Positions 26,401-36,420 of a stretch of 58,484 nucleotides of DNA are shown piece after piece. Source of the DNA: Cafeteria roenbergensis (taxonomy: Eukaryota; Sar; Bigyra; Bicosoecida; Cafeteriaceae). Each line of letters starts with the position of its first letter. The first letter of the stretch is position 1. The position numbers were made by a program, and so were the translations under genes. The notes below the pieces were generated by a model. The model made no database searches. It saw nothing but the letters and a program-made list of their open reading frames with translations, and had not been told where the DNA came from. The stretch spans positions 1 to 58,484 of the forward strand of contig VLTN01000102.1 in assembly GCA_008330645.1 (NCBI GenBank), given 5' to 3'.

Positions 26401-29080
26401 CAACAGCGCGGCCGCCGCCCTCTTCATCCCGACCAGCCCGGCCCCGCTCTCCGTGGCCACTGCCGAGCTCGTGTTCACCAGCGCCAACTGGAACGTGGCA
26501 CAGAACGTCCGCGTCACGGCCGCCAACGTGGACTCGCCACTGCCCTTCCCGGAGCAGCCCTTCGCCGTGTCGCTGCCCATCACCGTCAGCTCCACCGCGG
26601 GCCCCTTCAAGGCCAACGGCACCGTCTACTACACCAACGCGCTGCCCGTGTCCTTCAGCCAGTCCGAGACCGCGGCCATCACGTACACGGACGTCACGGC
26701 GCGCTTCGCTGCCGGCGCCACTGGCGCTGAGGCGGGCCCCGCACTGACCATCCCGACCGGCCAGCCGGCGCCCGCGCTGACCTTGACCGAGGACAACAGC
26801 TACAGCGGCGCGGCCTTCGACCGCATCGCGTCCGTGTTCGGCGCCGCAGTGGCGCAGGGCATCGGCGCCGCCTCCTTCCGCGTGATCGAGGCGAGCGTGG
26901 CGTCCAAACCCGCCGCCGCCTTCACGCTCCGCCTGGGCGCGGCCTCGCCCACCACCACGCTGCTGTCGTCCGGCGCCGCCGAGCTCTTCGCCAAGGAGGC
27001 CGCCCTGCCCTCGGACGTGACCGTCACCGGCACCACCGGCGCCGCGTTCCGGTTCAAGCCAACCAACTTCGCCTCGGCCAAGCCGCTCTTCCTGGTGCGG
27101 GCCGCCAACCGCGTGGACCACGCCGCCGCCGACCTGAGCGGGTCGCTGCGCTTCTCCGTTGACGCCAGCTCCGCCTCGGACGACCTCGCGTTCCGCAACG
27201 CCGCGACTGTGGGCACCGTGTCCGTGTCGGTCACCGACGACGACGTCGCGGGCGTGACCGTGACCCGCACGGGGCGCACCGAGGCTGTCGGCTCCAGTCC
27301 CGCGGCGTCGGCCAACTTCAGCATCGTGCTCGACTCGCAGCCGCAGGCGCCCGTCACGGTGGGCCTCGTCTTCACCGGCCTGCCCGCCGAGTGCGCCAGC
27401 GCCGCCTGCACCTCGGTGGCCGCCATCGGGTCCACCTCCTCGAGCGTTGTCGCCATCGACGGCAGCCTCGCCGCTGTCTTCTCGGCCGCCAGCTGGAGCA
27501 CCGCCTCCACCGTGCAGGTGACCCTGACGCCCAACGGCCAGGCCCTCATGGCCGACCGCGGCCTCACCACCTTCTCGGCCCGCTTCGTCGTCTCGGCGGC
27601 GGGCGACGCCAGCTACTCGGCCCTGCGCACCAGCACGCTCGCCACCGGCGTGTCCACCACTGCGCTCGACGTGGCCGCGCTCGAGGCGGTGTCCCTCGCC
27701 GTGACCTCCGTGCGGGACCTGGAGCGCAACGGCGGCCGGGACGGCGCCATCCGCGTGGCCCTGCCCTCCGGCATCGCCATCGGCAAGATCGTGGCAGTGG
27801 ACGTGGACATCGACGTCACCAGCACCGTTGGCAGCGTTTCGCGCCCGGCCGGCGGCTTCGGACTGCGCGTGGCGGGCGGCACCGCCACGGTGGCGGGCCG
27901 CCCGGCCATGTCCGCTGCGGCCACCGCCGGCAAGCTGTACTCCGTGGTGGCGCCCGTGGGCGACGGCTCCTCGCGCGTGCGCTACACGCTGGTGATGGGC
28001 GGCGCCGCCGAGTCGGTGGTGCTCGAGGTGTTCGCCGTCGACCCGTCGGCCTCTGTGGAGGACGTGGTCAGCGGACTGCGCGTGAACGCCTCGGTGTCCG
28101 CCACGCTGACCACCTCCTCGCGCTACTCCTCGGCCGCCACGGCCAAGGCCGCCTCCGTGACCAACATCGCTGCCTCCCTCAGCGTCGTGGCGCCCAGCCC
28201 CAGCCCCAGCGCTACTCCCAGCCCCACAGCGTCTGCGTCCGCTCCGTCGACGTCCTCGCCGACAGCCTCTGCCTCGCCGTCGACATCGCCTACGGCGTCG
28301 TTAACGCCTTCACCGTCTCTCTCACACTTCCCCCTCGGCTTCTACAACTCCGACGACAACGTCAACCCCCACGCCATCGGTCACATCGTCCCCGTCAAGC
28401 TCGCCGTCGGCATCCGCGTCCGCTGACCCGACGACCACCCCTACCCAGACGTCGTCTCCGTCGCCCATTCCTGGGCCTGCTCTCCGCAGGGTCGTTGGAA
28501 GTTTGTCCTTCGAGTCGTCTCTGTCAGCCGATCGGTTGATGGCCTCACCAGCGCACTTGACGGAGCTCCGGGAAGCCTTGGCCATTGCCGCAAGCGGGTC
28601 CAAGACCGGTTCTCTCCGCGTGTTGGCGTCATCGGCAGCACTGACTGCAGAGTCGGTCTCCATCCTGGGTGTGTCTCAAGCAACAAGCGGCACGGTTGTC
28701 ATTCGGTTCGAGGTGCTGGCAGGGGACGCTCATGCTGCCGACTCCTCGGTGGCCGCAGCATCATCACTGAGTCGCTTCAGATGGCTTTCGTTGACGGCAG
28801 CCTTGCGCGGGTGCTTGCTTCGCAGCCGCTGCTCTCCCAGATCCTTTCTCGCTCGGTCACGCTCTCTGAAGTCCAGACCCTGGCCGTCGCTGTGGCCACA
28901 TCTTCGCCCGGAGTCGGGGGCGGCCATGCGCTCAGCAAGCAGCCAGACAAGTCAGCCGCCTTCGCGCTTGCAGGACTTGCCATCGCAGCCATGCTGCTTA
29001 TGGCTGTCGCGCTGTGGCTCCGCGGCAGATTTGCCCGAACCCAGTCTCCTTCCCGGCCGCCTGCAACGGCGCGTGTGTGA
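11438..29080 (+). CDS. Giant cell-surface protein: signal peptide, mucin-like stalk, Calx-beta-like and REJ-like repeats, C-terminal membrane anchor (copy A)
   Basis: A predicted surface protein of about 5,800 residues. Exon 1 (11,438-11,515) encodes a 26-residue signal peptide starting MPRIPLAVV. The intron 11,516-11,742 (227 nt) has a GTGAGT donor and TGCAG acceptor in phase 0. Exon 2 continues to TGA 29,078-29,080. Domain order by position: Ser/Thr/Pro-rich stalk (12,075-14,206); many beta-sandwich repeats of Calx-beta type, each ending in an acidic DDD/DND turn and often carrying an NW-x-x-x-x-x-V strand (14,230-20,300); a REJ/PKD-like section (20,300-22,190); a Cys cluster of EGF-like spacing near 24,611-24,660; more Calx-beta-like repeats (25,300-28,170); a second Ser/Pro-rich linker (28,190-28,480); a possible SEA-like module; and one hydrophobic helix (about 28,949-29,020) with a short basic tail. 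Frame changes occur in the stalk and near 17,435, 28,327 and 28,765, probably one-base errors. Likely role in adhesion or the cell coat; domain names rest on pattern only. Confidence 0.8.
12075..14206 (+). repeat. 60-base tandem repeat encoding Ser/Thr/Pro-rich stalk, copy A
   Basis: Tandem variants of a 60-base unit code for about 20 residues of the type [20 protein letters not shown]. The unit has no stop in several frames on both strands, so long spurious ORFs surround it. Several indels move the Ser/Thr frame in copy A (about 12,346-13,950), and it is restored before 14,200. The array is 432 bases shorter than in copy B. Such stalks are usually O-glycosylated spacers. Confidence 0.9.
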
Positions 29081-29281
29081 GACAGACAGCGACAGCCACA
29101 TGTTGGTGCGCCCCAGCCTTGCCTTCGCGGCCTCCCACGAACTTAGATATCAGTTGCGGCTGCATCTGTAACGAAAGAAACACGCTGCACTCAGTCCCGG
29201 TCGCGCACATTTGCCAAGGTGATACGAATTTGCCGAGTGTTGCCCAACTTTCGCCTCCCTGGCGCTCAAACTCGCAAGTGA

Positions 29282-30361
29282 CTATTCGGACAATGAAACC
29301 GAGGGCCACCGCCGCAGAGGCGGTGGTGGCGCTGGCCGGCAGCTTGCCAAACCCAAGTTTTGGCCCGCGAGATTCACGTTCTTGCCTGAGAGGAGGAGCC
29401 CGGCTTCGATTGATGGCCCGGCAGTATGCTTTGCGACAACTGCTTGCCCTGAAATCGCCCGAGGCGCGGCTGCAAAGTCGGCATCGGCACTTAGCCGCAG
29501 AACACTGGGGGGACGGGCTTGCCGTCGGAGCGATGGTGCGGCCAGAGGCACGGCCCCCGACGTGGCTTCGCTGAAAGCTTGCCCGGCTTCGTCGAAGCTT
29601 GCCCCCCTGCGGTGGCGACGGTGCCAGTTGTCCTGAATCCTCCTGGCAACTGCGTCCGCGGCTCGGTGGGCTGCTCGCAATGCGGCGAGCTTCGTGGGCA
29701 GGGAAGGACATGCTGGCCCGTCCTCTGGCAGCTCGCCGGACGCCCAGACTCGGATCACGTCTTCGTTCGTAGGCAGCACCCGGGGTCTCCACTGCGTCGC
29801 TTCAGCCACCCGGGGCCGTTTCTGGGGCCGTGCGCCAGAGTGGCTCGCGCCTGTCGAGCCGGCGTGGGCTGCGCTGTCGCCGGTGTCGTCCTCGGTGCAT
29901 GGCCCCGCGGGCACCATGATCATCCGGGCGGCACCCACGTGCGCCGCCCGCCCCCGAGCCGTGAGTTTGCGACCGCCTGGCAGCGTCCTGCCCGCCGGCT
30001 GGCTTCCTTCTCCCATGCGGCTTCGCGCCCTGCTGGCCTCGTGAGAGGCGTCCCGGGCAGCCGAACGCACGCGTGCCGCAGCAATGGCAGCGTGCTCCCC
30101 GCCGGCAGCCTGCCAGGCGCGCCTCCTGACCGCGGCGCAAAGCGTGATCAGCGCCCACCTGGCCAGGTCTTTGCTCAGAGTCCCCGCCAGCATCTCCCCG
30201 CGCAGAGCGCCGGCGACAGCACGCCCGAACGCAGTGCAGTCGCGAAGTACGTCGTCTGCTTCAGCAGGCACCGGGAGCGCCAGGCCCGGCTGAGGCTCGC
30301 TGCCTGCAAGTGGAGGAGCCCAGTCCGCCGCAGCTGGGCAAGGCGATGCATTGGGGGACAA
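29282..30361 (-). CDS. Hypothetical protein, minus strand
   Basis: An uninterrupted 359-residue minus-strand frame between the giant gene and a predicted secreted-protein gene. It has an Ala/Arg-rich predicted helical N-terminal half, a basic middle, and a Pro-rich C-terminal end. No signal peptide, membrane segment or known motif is visible. More coding-looking minus-strand text lies upstream at about 30,600-30,787 (a stretch with VIDGKYDTKALLRI), which could be a 5' exon, but I cannot find a convincing splice junction and it overlaps the first exon of the plus-strand gene. In GC-rich DNA an open frame of this length is weak evidence. Confidence 0.4.
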   Translation of the reverse strand: MSPNASPCPAAADWAPPLAGSEPQPGLALPVPAEADDVLRDCTAFGRAVAGALRGEMLAGTLSKDLARWALITLCAAVRRRAWQAAGGEHAAIAAARVRSAARDASHEASRARSRMGEGSQPAGRTLPGGRKLTARGRAAHVGAARMIMVPAGPCTEDDTGDSAAHAGSTGASHSGARPQKRPRVAEATQWRPRVLPTNEDVIRVWASGELPEDGPACPSLPTKLAALRAAHRAADAVARRIQDNWHRRHRRGASFDEAGQAFSEATSGAVPLAAPSLRRQARPPSVLRLSADADFAAAPRAISGQAVVAKHTAGPSIEAGLLLSGKNVNLAGQNLGLASCRPAPPPPLRRWPSVSLSE

Positions 30362-30668
30362 CCGAGGGCGACGTGCTGAAGGGAGGGAGCCAGCGTGGAA
30401 CGGCCACGCTCATTGCTGCTGCTGAGTGTGCTGCCCAAGTCTGGGGGGGACAGGGCGGTGGCAGCGTCGGGCGCGGCAACTGCGACGGCCCCATGATTTG
30501 TCTCAAGGAGGCGCCGCTGATCGGGGCCGTCCATCCCTGCAAGGCCCCAACTCGGACGCTGGGCCTTGCAACCTTGATCCTCGCGCCAGTGCGCCTCCCG
30601 TGCCACGGCTGAGGCGTCTTTCGGTGGCTGCGATTCGGAGCAGAGCTTTGGTGTCGTACTTGCCGTCA

Positions 30669-31955
30669 ATGACCAACGGGCTTTGGCTAGCTTTGTGCAT
30701 CCTTTCCAGGGCCACCCTGGTGAGTCGCCACAAACAGGCGGGCGGCATGGACTCACCTGCCCGGCGGCTTGCGTCTTTTAGGCGCAAACGCGACAGCCAG
30801 GCCGCGCGAGGGCGGGCTGCAGGTGAGCATGCCGCCAGCGCGCAAGAGCTGCCGTTACGGGGACTGGCCCGGCCCGCGCGGCAGCCTCAACGCTTCTCTG
30901 GCCCATTGGCCGACTGGAGCTTTCAGAAGGGCATACTTGATCGAACCCTATGCGGCACAACTCCTGTTTTGCGACAACTGGGCCCTTTCGGACTTGTACG
31001 AAATTCGAGTGTGCCCCGCTCCTGGCCGCGCCGATTTTCTGTCCAACCCACCGAATGCCACGCACCACCGCAGGGCCCGCTGATGAGGGCATGCACTCGG
31101 TCCGCTCCAAAGCCCGGGTGGACCCAGGGCGGGGCGTGGGACCACCGGCCTTGCCTGGCGCCGCAACGGGCGCGACTCCGGCACAGGAACGACCGCAAGC
31201 GCGGGCGCCTCGTGCTGCTAGCACAGCCTCGCCTCCACCTTCTCCCCTCTCCCTCGCTGCTCAGGCAGCCTTGCTGCGACGCGTCAAGGAGCTGGTTCGC
31301 AGGTTCAACGCCCGCCAGCGCATCGCTTCTGACCGAAAGCCGATCCCCACGTCACTGGCCGAGGCCGAGGCCGACAGCCAGTTCTTCCGCCGCCTGGCAA
31401 TCGCGCTCCTCACCGACGTGGGCGCGGACAGAGCCTTGCTGGCCCAGGCAGCCAGTGCAAACAGAAGGGATCTGCGGGCGCTGCTGGCACGATCGGTGAC
31501 GACGCAGGGTCAACTCCAGAGCGGGCAGCATCACGCTCATCGTCCGGCGGGAGCAGAGGCGAGGAGCGGCGGCGGCGGCGGCGGCGGTGGTGGTGGCGGT
31601 GGCGGTGGCGGTGGTGGCAGTCACCTGCAGCTGCGCCACCGTGATTTGCAAGGTTCGGGTGGTCGGCACCAGCGGCAGTTGTCCGGCCGTGCTGACAGGG
31701 CGATGCGGCGTGATGACTCGCACACCCCCGATGACCCACACGTCGGGAAACCAGTACTTTGTGGGAGTGGACCCAGACAAGGCTCAGGTCTGCTGTGGCA
31801 GGTGCAACGCGCAAGGCACCGACCACTGGTCGTTTAGCCAGTATCAGAACGCCACCGGTCGCGGTGCGGGTTCGTCTCTGTCGGGTGCGGTGCCAAAGCC
31901 TGCGGCCATTGCTCAAAAGGCTCGAGCGATGCTTGGTCTGCCGTCGCCAGCTTGA
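30669..31955 (+). CDS. Predicted small secreted protein, unknown function (spliced)
   Basis: Exon 1 (30,669-30,719) encodes a short hydrophobic signal-like segment, MTNGLWLALCILSRATL, ending at a GTGAGT donor. A strong polypyrimidine tract and CAG acceptor at 31,261-31,264 open exon 2 in phase (AALLRRVKELVRRF and onward), a helical segment to about 31,498. Cys-rich coding text (TCSCATVICKVRVVGTSGSC) then resumes at about 31,620 in another frame and ends at TGA 31,953-31,955. A GGC/GGT repeat (31,567-31,617) lies between and is either intron or a frame-shifted poly-Gly linker; I could not resolve that junction. Family not recognised. It lies 372 bases upstream of PIGM on the same strand. Confidence 0.5.
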
Positions 31956-32327
31956 GTTTGCCCAGCTCAAGAGCGCGTTCGCTTGCGGGCATATTGGTGA
32001 ACGACTTCAAGTGGGCCCGCCTTGGCAATGAGTTGTGCCCATTCGCCTTGCCACGCGAACACTGCTGCACAGCAGTCGGATGCTGTGTATGCGAGCCTGC
32101 AGGACTCAGGCCGCAGGCCAAGGGCGCCCACAACCAGGTAGCAGCGAATCGTCCCCTTCGGTGTCAAATGCTTCCACGCGAATCGGCAATGGGGCCGGGG
32201 ACGCAGAGGAGCTGCTCCACCAAACTGCGGCCCGTCGGGCAGAGCCAGCCAGCAGCTGCAGCTCGTCGCTGCTGCCCCTGGCCCGCCCCCAGGTGCACTC
32301 TGGACGCCCAGGGGGGACGAGCAGACC

Positions 32328-34335
32328 ATGGTAGACCGGCCAGTGGCTGTGGTCCTGGCGCTGGGTTTCGTCTTGCGCGCGGGACTTGTCGTTTTCAGCG
32401 AGGTTTGGGACGAGGCGAGTGAGCGCGAGGCCCGCAACGGCGGCATCGAAGCGAATGCAACGCGTGCGCGCTCGACGCACTGCTACCGCCGGGCGCCGTC
32501 AATGGTCCCGATGCGTGGGGCCCGGAGCTGCTCGCTGTGTCCGCAGACCCTGCCCGCAAGTACACCGACGTAGACTACGTCGTGTTCACCGACGCAGCCC
32601 GCGAGGTCGTTGCGTCCCGCCCCTCGGTCACGCCCGAGGCCGCTTCGGAAGCCGGCGATGGCATGGCGGCTTGGATGTTCGGTCTGGGCTCGCCGTACGA
32701 CCGCGCCACGTACCGGTACACCCCGTTTCTCGCCTGGCTGGCAGTTCCGAACGTCACGGTCGCGTTTGCTTGGGGCAAGCTCGTCTTCGCGGCCGTCGAC
32801 GTCCTCGTGGGATGGCTCATTGCCGACATTCTTCGAGCCCGCGGCGTCGCCCCCGCGCGGCCGCGGCTTACGCCAGCCTTTGGCTGTTCAGCCCCATCGC
32901 TGCGAACATCTCCACGCGCGGCTCTGCCGACTGCATCGTCGTGGCACTCTCGCTCCTGGCCCTCAGAGGCATCATCAGGGGCCACGAGGTGGCTGCGGCG
33001 CTGTGGCTCGGTGCTGCGGTGCACTTTAAGATATTCCCTGCGCTGTTCGCGATCCCAATGGCGCTTGCGATTGACCAACACTCGGACCCTGCCAGCAGGC
33101 CGGCCGAGCCACTGGCGTTGCTGGCGCCAGGTGAGGCCGGCCATGCCGCCGCTGCTCGAGGCACAGCTGACGACAGCACTGCAGGCGACGGCACAGGTGG
33201 CGACGGCACTGCTGACGACGGCACTGCTGGCGACGGCACTGCTGGCGACGGCACTGCTGGCGACGGCACTGCTGGCGACGGCACTGCTGACGACGGCACT
33301 GCTGACGACGGCGGGGCCGACAGCGACGGCGGCGGAGCCGACAGCGACGACAGCGACGGCGGCAGCACTGCTGCTGGCGCAGGCGGTCTGCGCCGCAGGG
33401 GGGGCGCGCCCAGGCGGTCGTCGTCCGCGTCCCGGGCTCGACGGCCCGCGCCCGCCGCTGCTGCTGCCGCTGCCGCTGTTGCAGCCGCTGCGGAGGCGGA
33501 CGCAGCGGCCGCAGCCGGGCGCGCGATGGCGTCCTGGCCCGCTGGCGACTCCCTCCTGACCCGCGCAACGGACTGCGGCCGGCCCGGCTCCAGCGCAGAA
33601 GCGTGCCTCCGGTGGGTGCGAGGCTTCGTCAGCTACAGGCGCGTGCGGTTCGGCGTGGTCAGCCTGGCAGCCTGTGGCGCGCTCACCGGCGCGGCGGTCG
33701 CTCTCTACGGGCACAGGTGTTTGCACGACGCATACATCTACCACATCGGCCGTACGGACCCTCGGCACAACTTTTCGCCGTACTTTTATTCGCTGTACCT
33801 GGCCGACGGCACTGCCGGCGCTGCGAGCCTGGGGCTGGCAGCCTTCCTGCCGCAGCTAGCTGTGGTGCTCGCAGCGGGGTTCGGGCTCTACCGCGACCTC
33901 CCGCTCGCGATGCTGGTGCAGGCGGTCGCGTTTGTGGCGCTGAACAAGGTCTGCACCGCGCAGTACTTTCTGTGGTGGCAGGGGCTGCTGCCAGTGGCCG
34001 CGGCGGCGGCGCGGCTGGGGGCGCCTCGCTCGCGGGACTGGTTTTCCGCCTCGGCGGGGTGGGCGCTGGTTGCCGCGCTGTTCTTGGCGGGGCAGGCTGG
34101 GTGGCTGCTTCAGGCGTCCGACCTGGAGGAGGGCGGGCGTCAGACGTTCCTCGGCGTGTGGGGAGCGGGCCTCGTGTTCCTGGCCGTGAACACGGTCGTG
34201 ATGGTCGGGCTGGTGCTGGCCGGCCGGGGCGCGCCCCCGGTGTTCCACCGCGGCGGGCTGGTGAAGCTGGGCGCTGCAGCTGGGGGGGGTGCCATCGCGC
34301 CTGTGGAGTGGGCGCTGCAGGCGGCAGGGCTGTAG
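32328..34335 (+). CDS. PIGM: GPI mannosyltransferase I (PIG-M), complete locus, copy B
   Basis: ER-membrane mannosyltransferase that uses dolichol-phosphate-mannose to add the first alpha-1,4 mannose to GlcN-acyl-PI. The start at 32,328 opens a hydrophobic signal-anchor. The luminal DXD motif is seen as YTDVDYVVFTDAA near 32,562-32,600, followed by ATYRYTPFLAWL, STRGSADCIV and later HNFSPYFYSLYL and NKVCTAQYFLWW, all in the PIG-M order. The frame changes between about 32,415 and 32,480 and again near 32,850-32,870; from there it is continuous to TAG 34,333-34,335. These are probable one-base errors, since homologous text continues on both sides; a tiny intron at the first site is possible. 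A loop carries an unusual Gly/Asp/Thr/Ala repeat insertion (33,165-33,370). Known PIG-M works with PIG-X, which is not seen here. Confidence 0.9.
33168..33312 (+). repeat. 15-base minisatellite inside PIGM
   Basis: Tandem copies of a 15-base unit close to GCTGGCGACGGCACT, encoding repeats such as TAGDG and TADDG in the PIGM frame. It continues as less regular GAC/GGC codons to about 33,370. It lies in the loop after the FPALFAIPMALAI membrane segment and before the RFVSYRRVRF segment. The unit length is a multiple of three, so copy-number change keeps the frame. Confidence 0.85.
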
Positions 34336-34720
34336 CGCTGCCCTGCCGCGCTAGCCGGTGGGGGTGTCTTGCTTGCGTGCTTACGGGCGGACCGCTGCAG
34401 GCTGTTGAGAGGCGCGCGCCAATGAACCGTGGGCTGGTGGGCGCCGTTTGGGCACCGGGCCCGCGAACCCGACACACACCAGTCACGAGTGGCACGAGTC
34501 ATCGCCGCTCGGCACGCGCTCAGAGGGAGAAGACGGCACGCTCCTCTGCCTCGCGCCGACGCCACGGCCCCCGGGCCACCTGCCCCAGCGCGCTGTCCCC
34601 CGCTGCATGCCACCGCAGCGGCGCAGCGAGGCTGGCGCCGCTTGCACCCCCCCCCCCCTTCCCCCCCTCTTCTCCGTCCCCCCCCGCGGCCCCCCCCCCG
34701 CCTTGCGAGCTCGGCCAGCC

Positions 34721-36248
34721 TCAGGGCTGCTGCCAGGCGTCGTACTGGGCGGGGTCGTTGGCCTCGTCCTTGTGCCAGGGCCAGAGCTCGCCGTCGCGGA
34801 CCGAGAGCTCGGGACGCTCCGGCCGGAACGTGTACTCGTCCTCGCCCAGCCTATCGAACTCCGCGGAGGGGGGGTACGGGGCCGCTTCCTCGTCGCCCTC
34901 CAGCACGAGCGTGGACCCCATCCCCTTGCCCGGGAAGCCCGGCCTGCCCGTGTTGCGCAGCCTGGAGAAGAGGAACAGTGCCGGGTCGTAGTCGGGCACC
35001 CCGAAAATGTCCTCCGCGGTGGCGAGCGTCGAGAACTCCTCGTAGCGGTTGTTGGTCAGGTCCCAGTCGCAGCGGGGGGAGGAGATGTGGAAGGGCAGGA
35101 TGGCCTCAACCACCCAGCGGTGTCGCGTCCGCTGCACCCACCACAGCTCGTGGGCGCCTTCGCACAGCACCCTGGAGCTGTTGCCGCGGTACGTCGTGCT
35201 TATCACGGTGGAGCGGTAGCCGCTCGCGAACTGGCCCCGGAGGCGGGCCTGGGCCAGCACCTCGCGCCGCCCAGGCCGGTGAATTTCCAGGAAAGTTCCG
35301 CAGTTGGGGTCGTTCCGGAACTCGCCGCCGCACTCTACGATGTAGGCCGTCTGCGTGACTCCGAGCTGCAGGCACAGGGGGATCATTGCGCCGTCCGCAG
35401 GGGCTCTGCACGGCTCGTTGGCGATGACGGACGAGTTGTGGTTCCAGCAGCGGGGCAGCTGCGGCGACGGCAGGCGGGCGATGCGCTTCTCCAGGCATCG
35501 CTCGAACGGGTCGAACAGACCGTTGCACCGCTCGTCCACAATGGTCTCGTAGTCAGGCAGGCGGGATGCCTCCTCGGGCAAAAGCTCCCCGACGCGCGGA
35601 ACCGCACAACCTGGCCATAGGTGGAGCTCTCCGGGTCCTTGTCGAAGGCGTGAAACTCGGGAGCAGCAGCGGTGTCGTTGCAGCAGTTGAACACGGAATC
35701 CCGGCAGGGGTCAAAAATGACGCCGATGGTGTAGTCGGTGGGGGGCTCCAGCCTGCAGCGCGCGTGATAAAGTTTGCAAAGGCAGCGGAGGGCAGCTTGC
35801 ACTGGGCGGCAGCCAGTCGGCGGCCCCTGATGGCGCGCAGCCTCCCGCGCGCCCCACCCCCCCTTCCGCCGTGGAGGAGGCATGGCCGCAACAGAGTCAC
35901 ACCATGCGCTCCAAGCAAGGTGGCCGCCCGCGGTGCAGTGTGCCCAGGGGGCGCCTCGCGGACTCACTGGTAAAACTCTGTCGGAAGCGAGAAGCGCTTC
36001 GGATAGAAGATGTCCACCAGGTCGGGGTGCTGCTTGAGGAACGTGTCGAGGTCCGTGCGAGCCCTCTCCATCTCTTGCTCGTACAGGACCGTCCCGCGGC
36101 GGAAGCGGGGCTGGCCGCTGGCGAACGGCAGCGCAAGCGCAGCGACTAGCGCCACTGCCAGCACCCGGGCGGACACGGCGCTCGCGCCAGCGCCAGCCGT
36201 AGCGCGAACCTTGCAGCATCTGCCGGCCGGGCCGGCGAGCTGGCGCAT
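34721..36248 (-). CDS. Secreted Cys-rich protein, unknown function, copy B
   Basis: Two-exon minus-strand gene. Exon 1 (36,248 down to 35,968) starts MRQLAGPAG, includes a hydrophobic signal stretch (ARVLAVALVAALALPFASG), and ends in phase 2 at a GTGAGT donor. The intron is 35,967-35,753 (215 nt, CTGCAG acceptor), and exon 2 runs from 35,752 to the TGA at 34,721. The splice joins FSLPTEFYQ to LEPPTDYTIGVIFDPC. Exon 2 has many Cys (CNGLFDPFERC, PRCWNHN, PLCLQL, VECGGEF, NDPNC, SPRCDWDL), suggesting a disulfide-rich extracellular or ER-luminal domain; the last 60 residues are acidic. One frame shift near 35,585-35,615 is needed, and copy A is also irregular there. I do not recognise the family. 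Its start faces that of the CULT-MRH gene across 172 bases, suggesting a shared promoter region. Confidence 0.7.
35753..35967 (-). other. Intron of the Cys-rich secreted gene, copy B
   Basis: Donor GTGAGT read on the minus strand from 35,967; acceptor CTGCAG ends at 35,753; phase 2. The spliced frame is continuous on both sides, whereas unspliced reading meets TGA directly at the donor. Confidence 0.8.
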
Positions 36249-36420
36249 TCCGGCCGGGCTCACTCGGTGGTTGCTCGCTGCAACGCTGCCGTCAAGGCAA
36301 CCGATGGCAGAGCGCTGCAATGCTTGCCACGCCCAAATACTCGGCCGCCTGCATTTCCGCGCACGTGGCACTGCCTCGATTGCGGCGGCAGCCAGGGCAG
36401 GCCGCCCACCACTGGCTGGT
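36249..36420. promoter_or_regulatory. Divergent promoter region, Cys-rich gene / CULT-MRH gene (copy B)
   Basis: 172 bases separate the two predicted start codons, which point away from each other. The interval contains GC-rich stretches and GGCCGG palindromes at the left. No TATA-like or initiator motif stands out to me. The equivalent in copy A is 2,678-2,855. The call rests on gene arrangement, not on a recognised motif. Confidence 0.4.

Noticed and set aside
22619-27121. 1,500-codon open frame on the minus strand
   Set aside because: Antisense shadow of the giant gene. In GC-rich DNA with strong third-position bias the opposite strand lacks stops; its translation is Gly/His/Arg/Val-rich with no domain.
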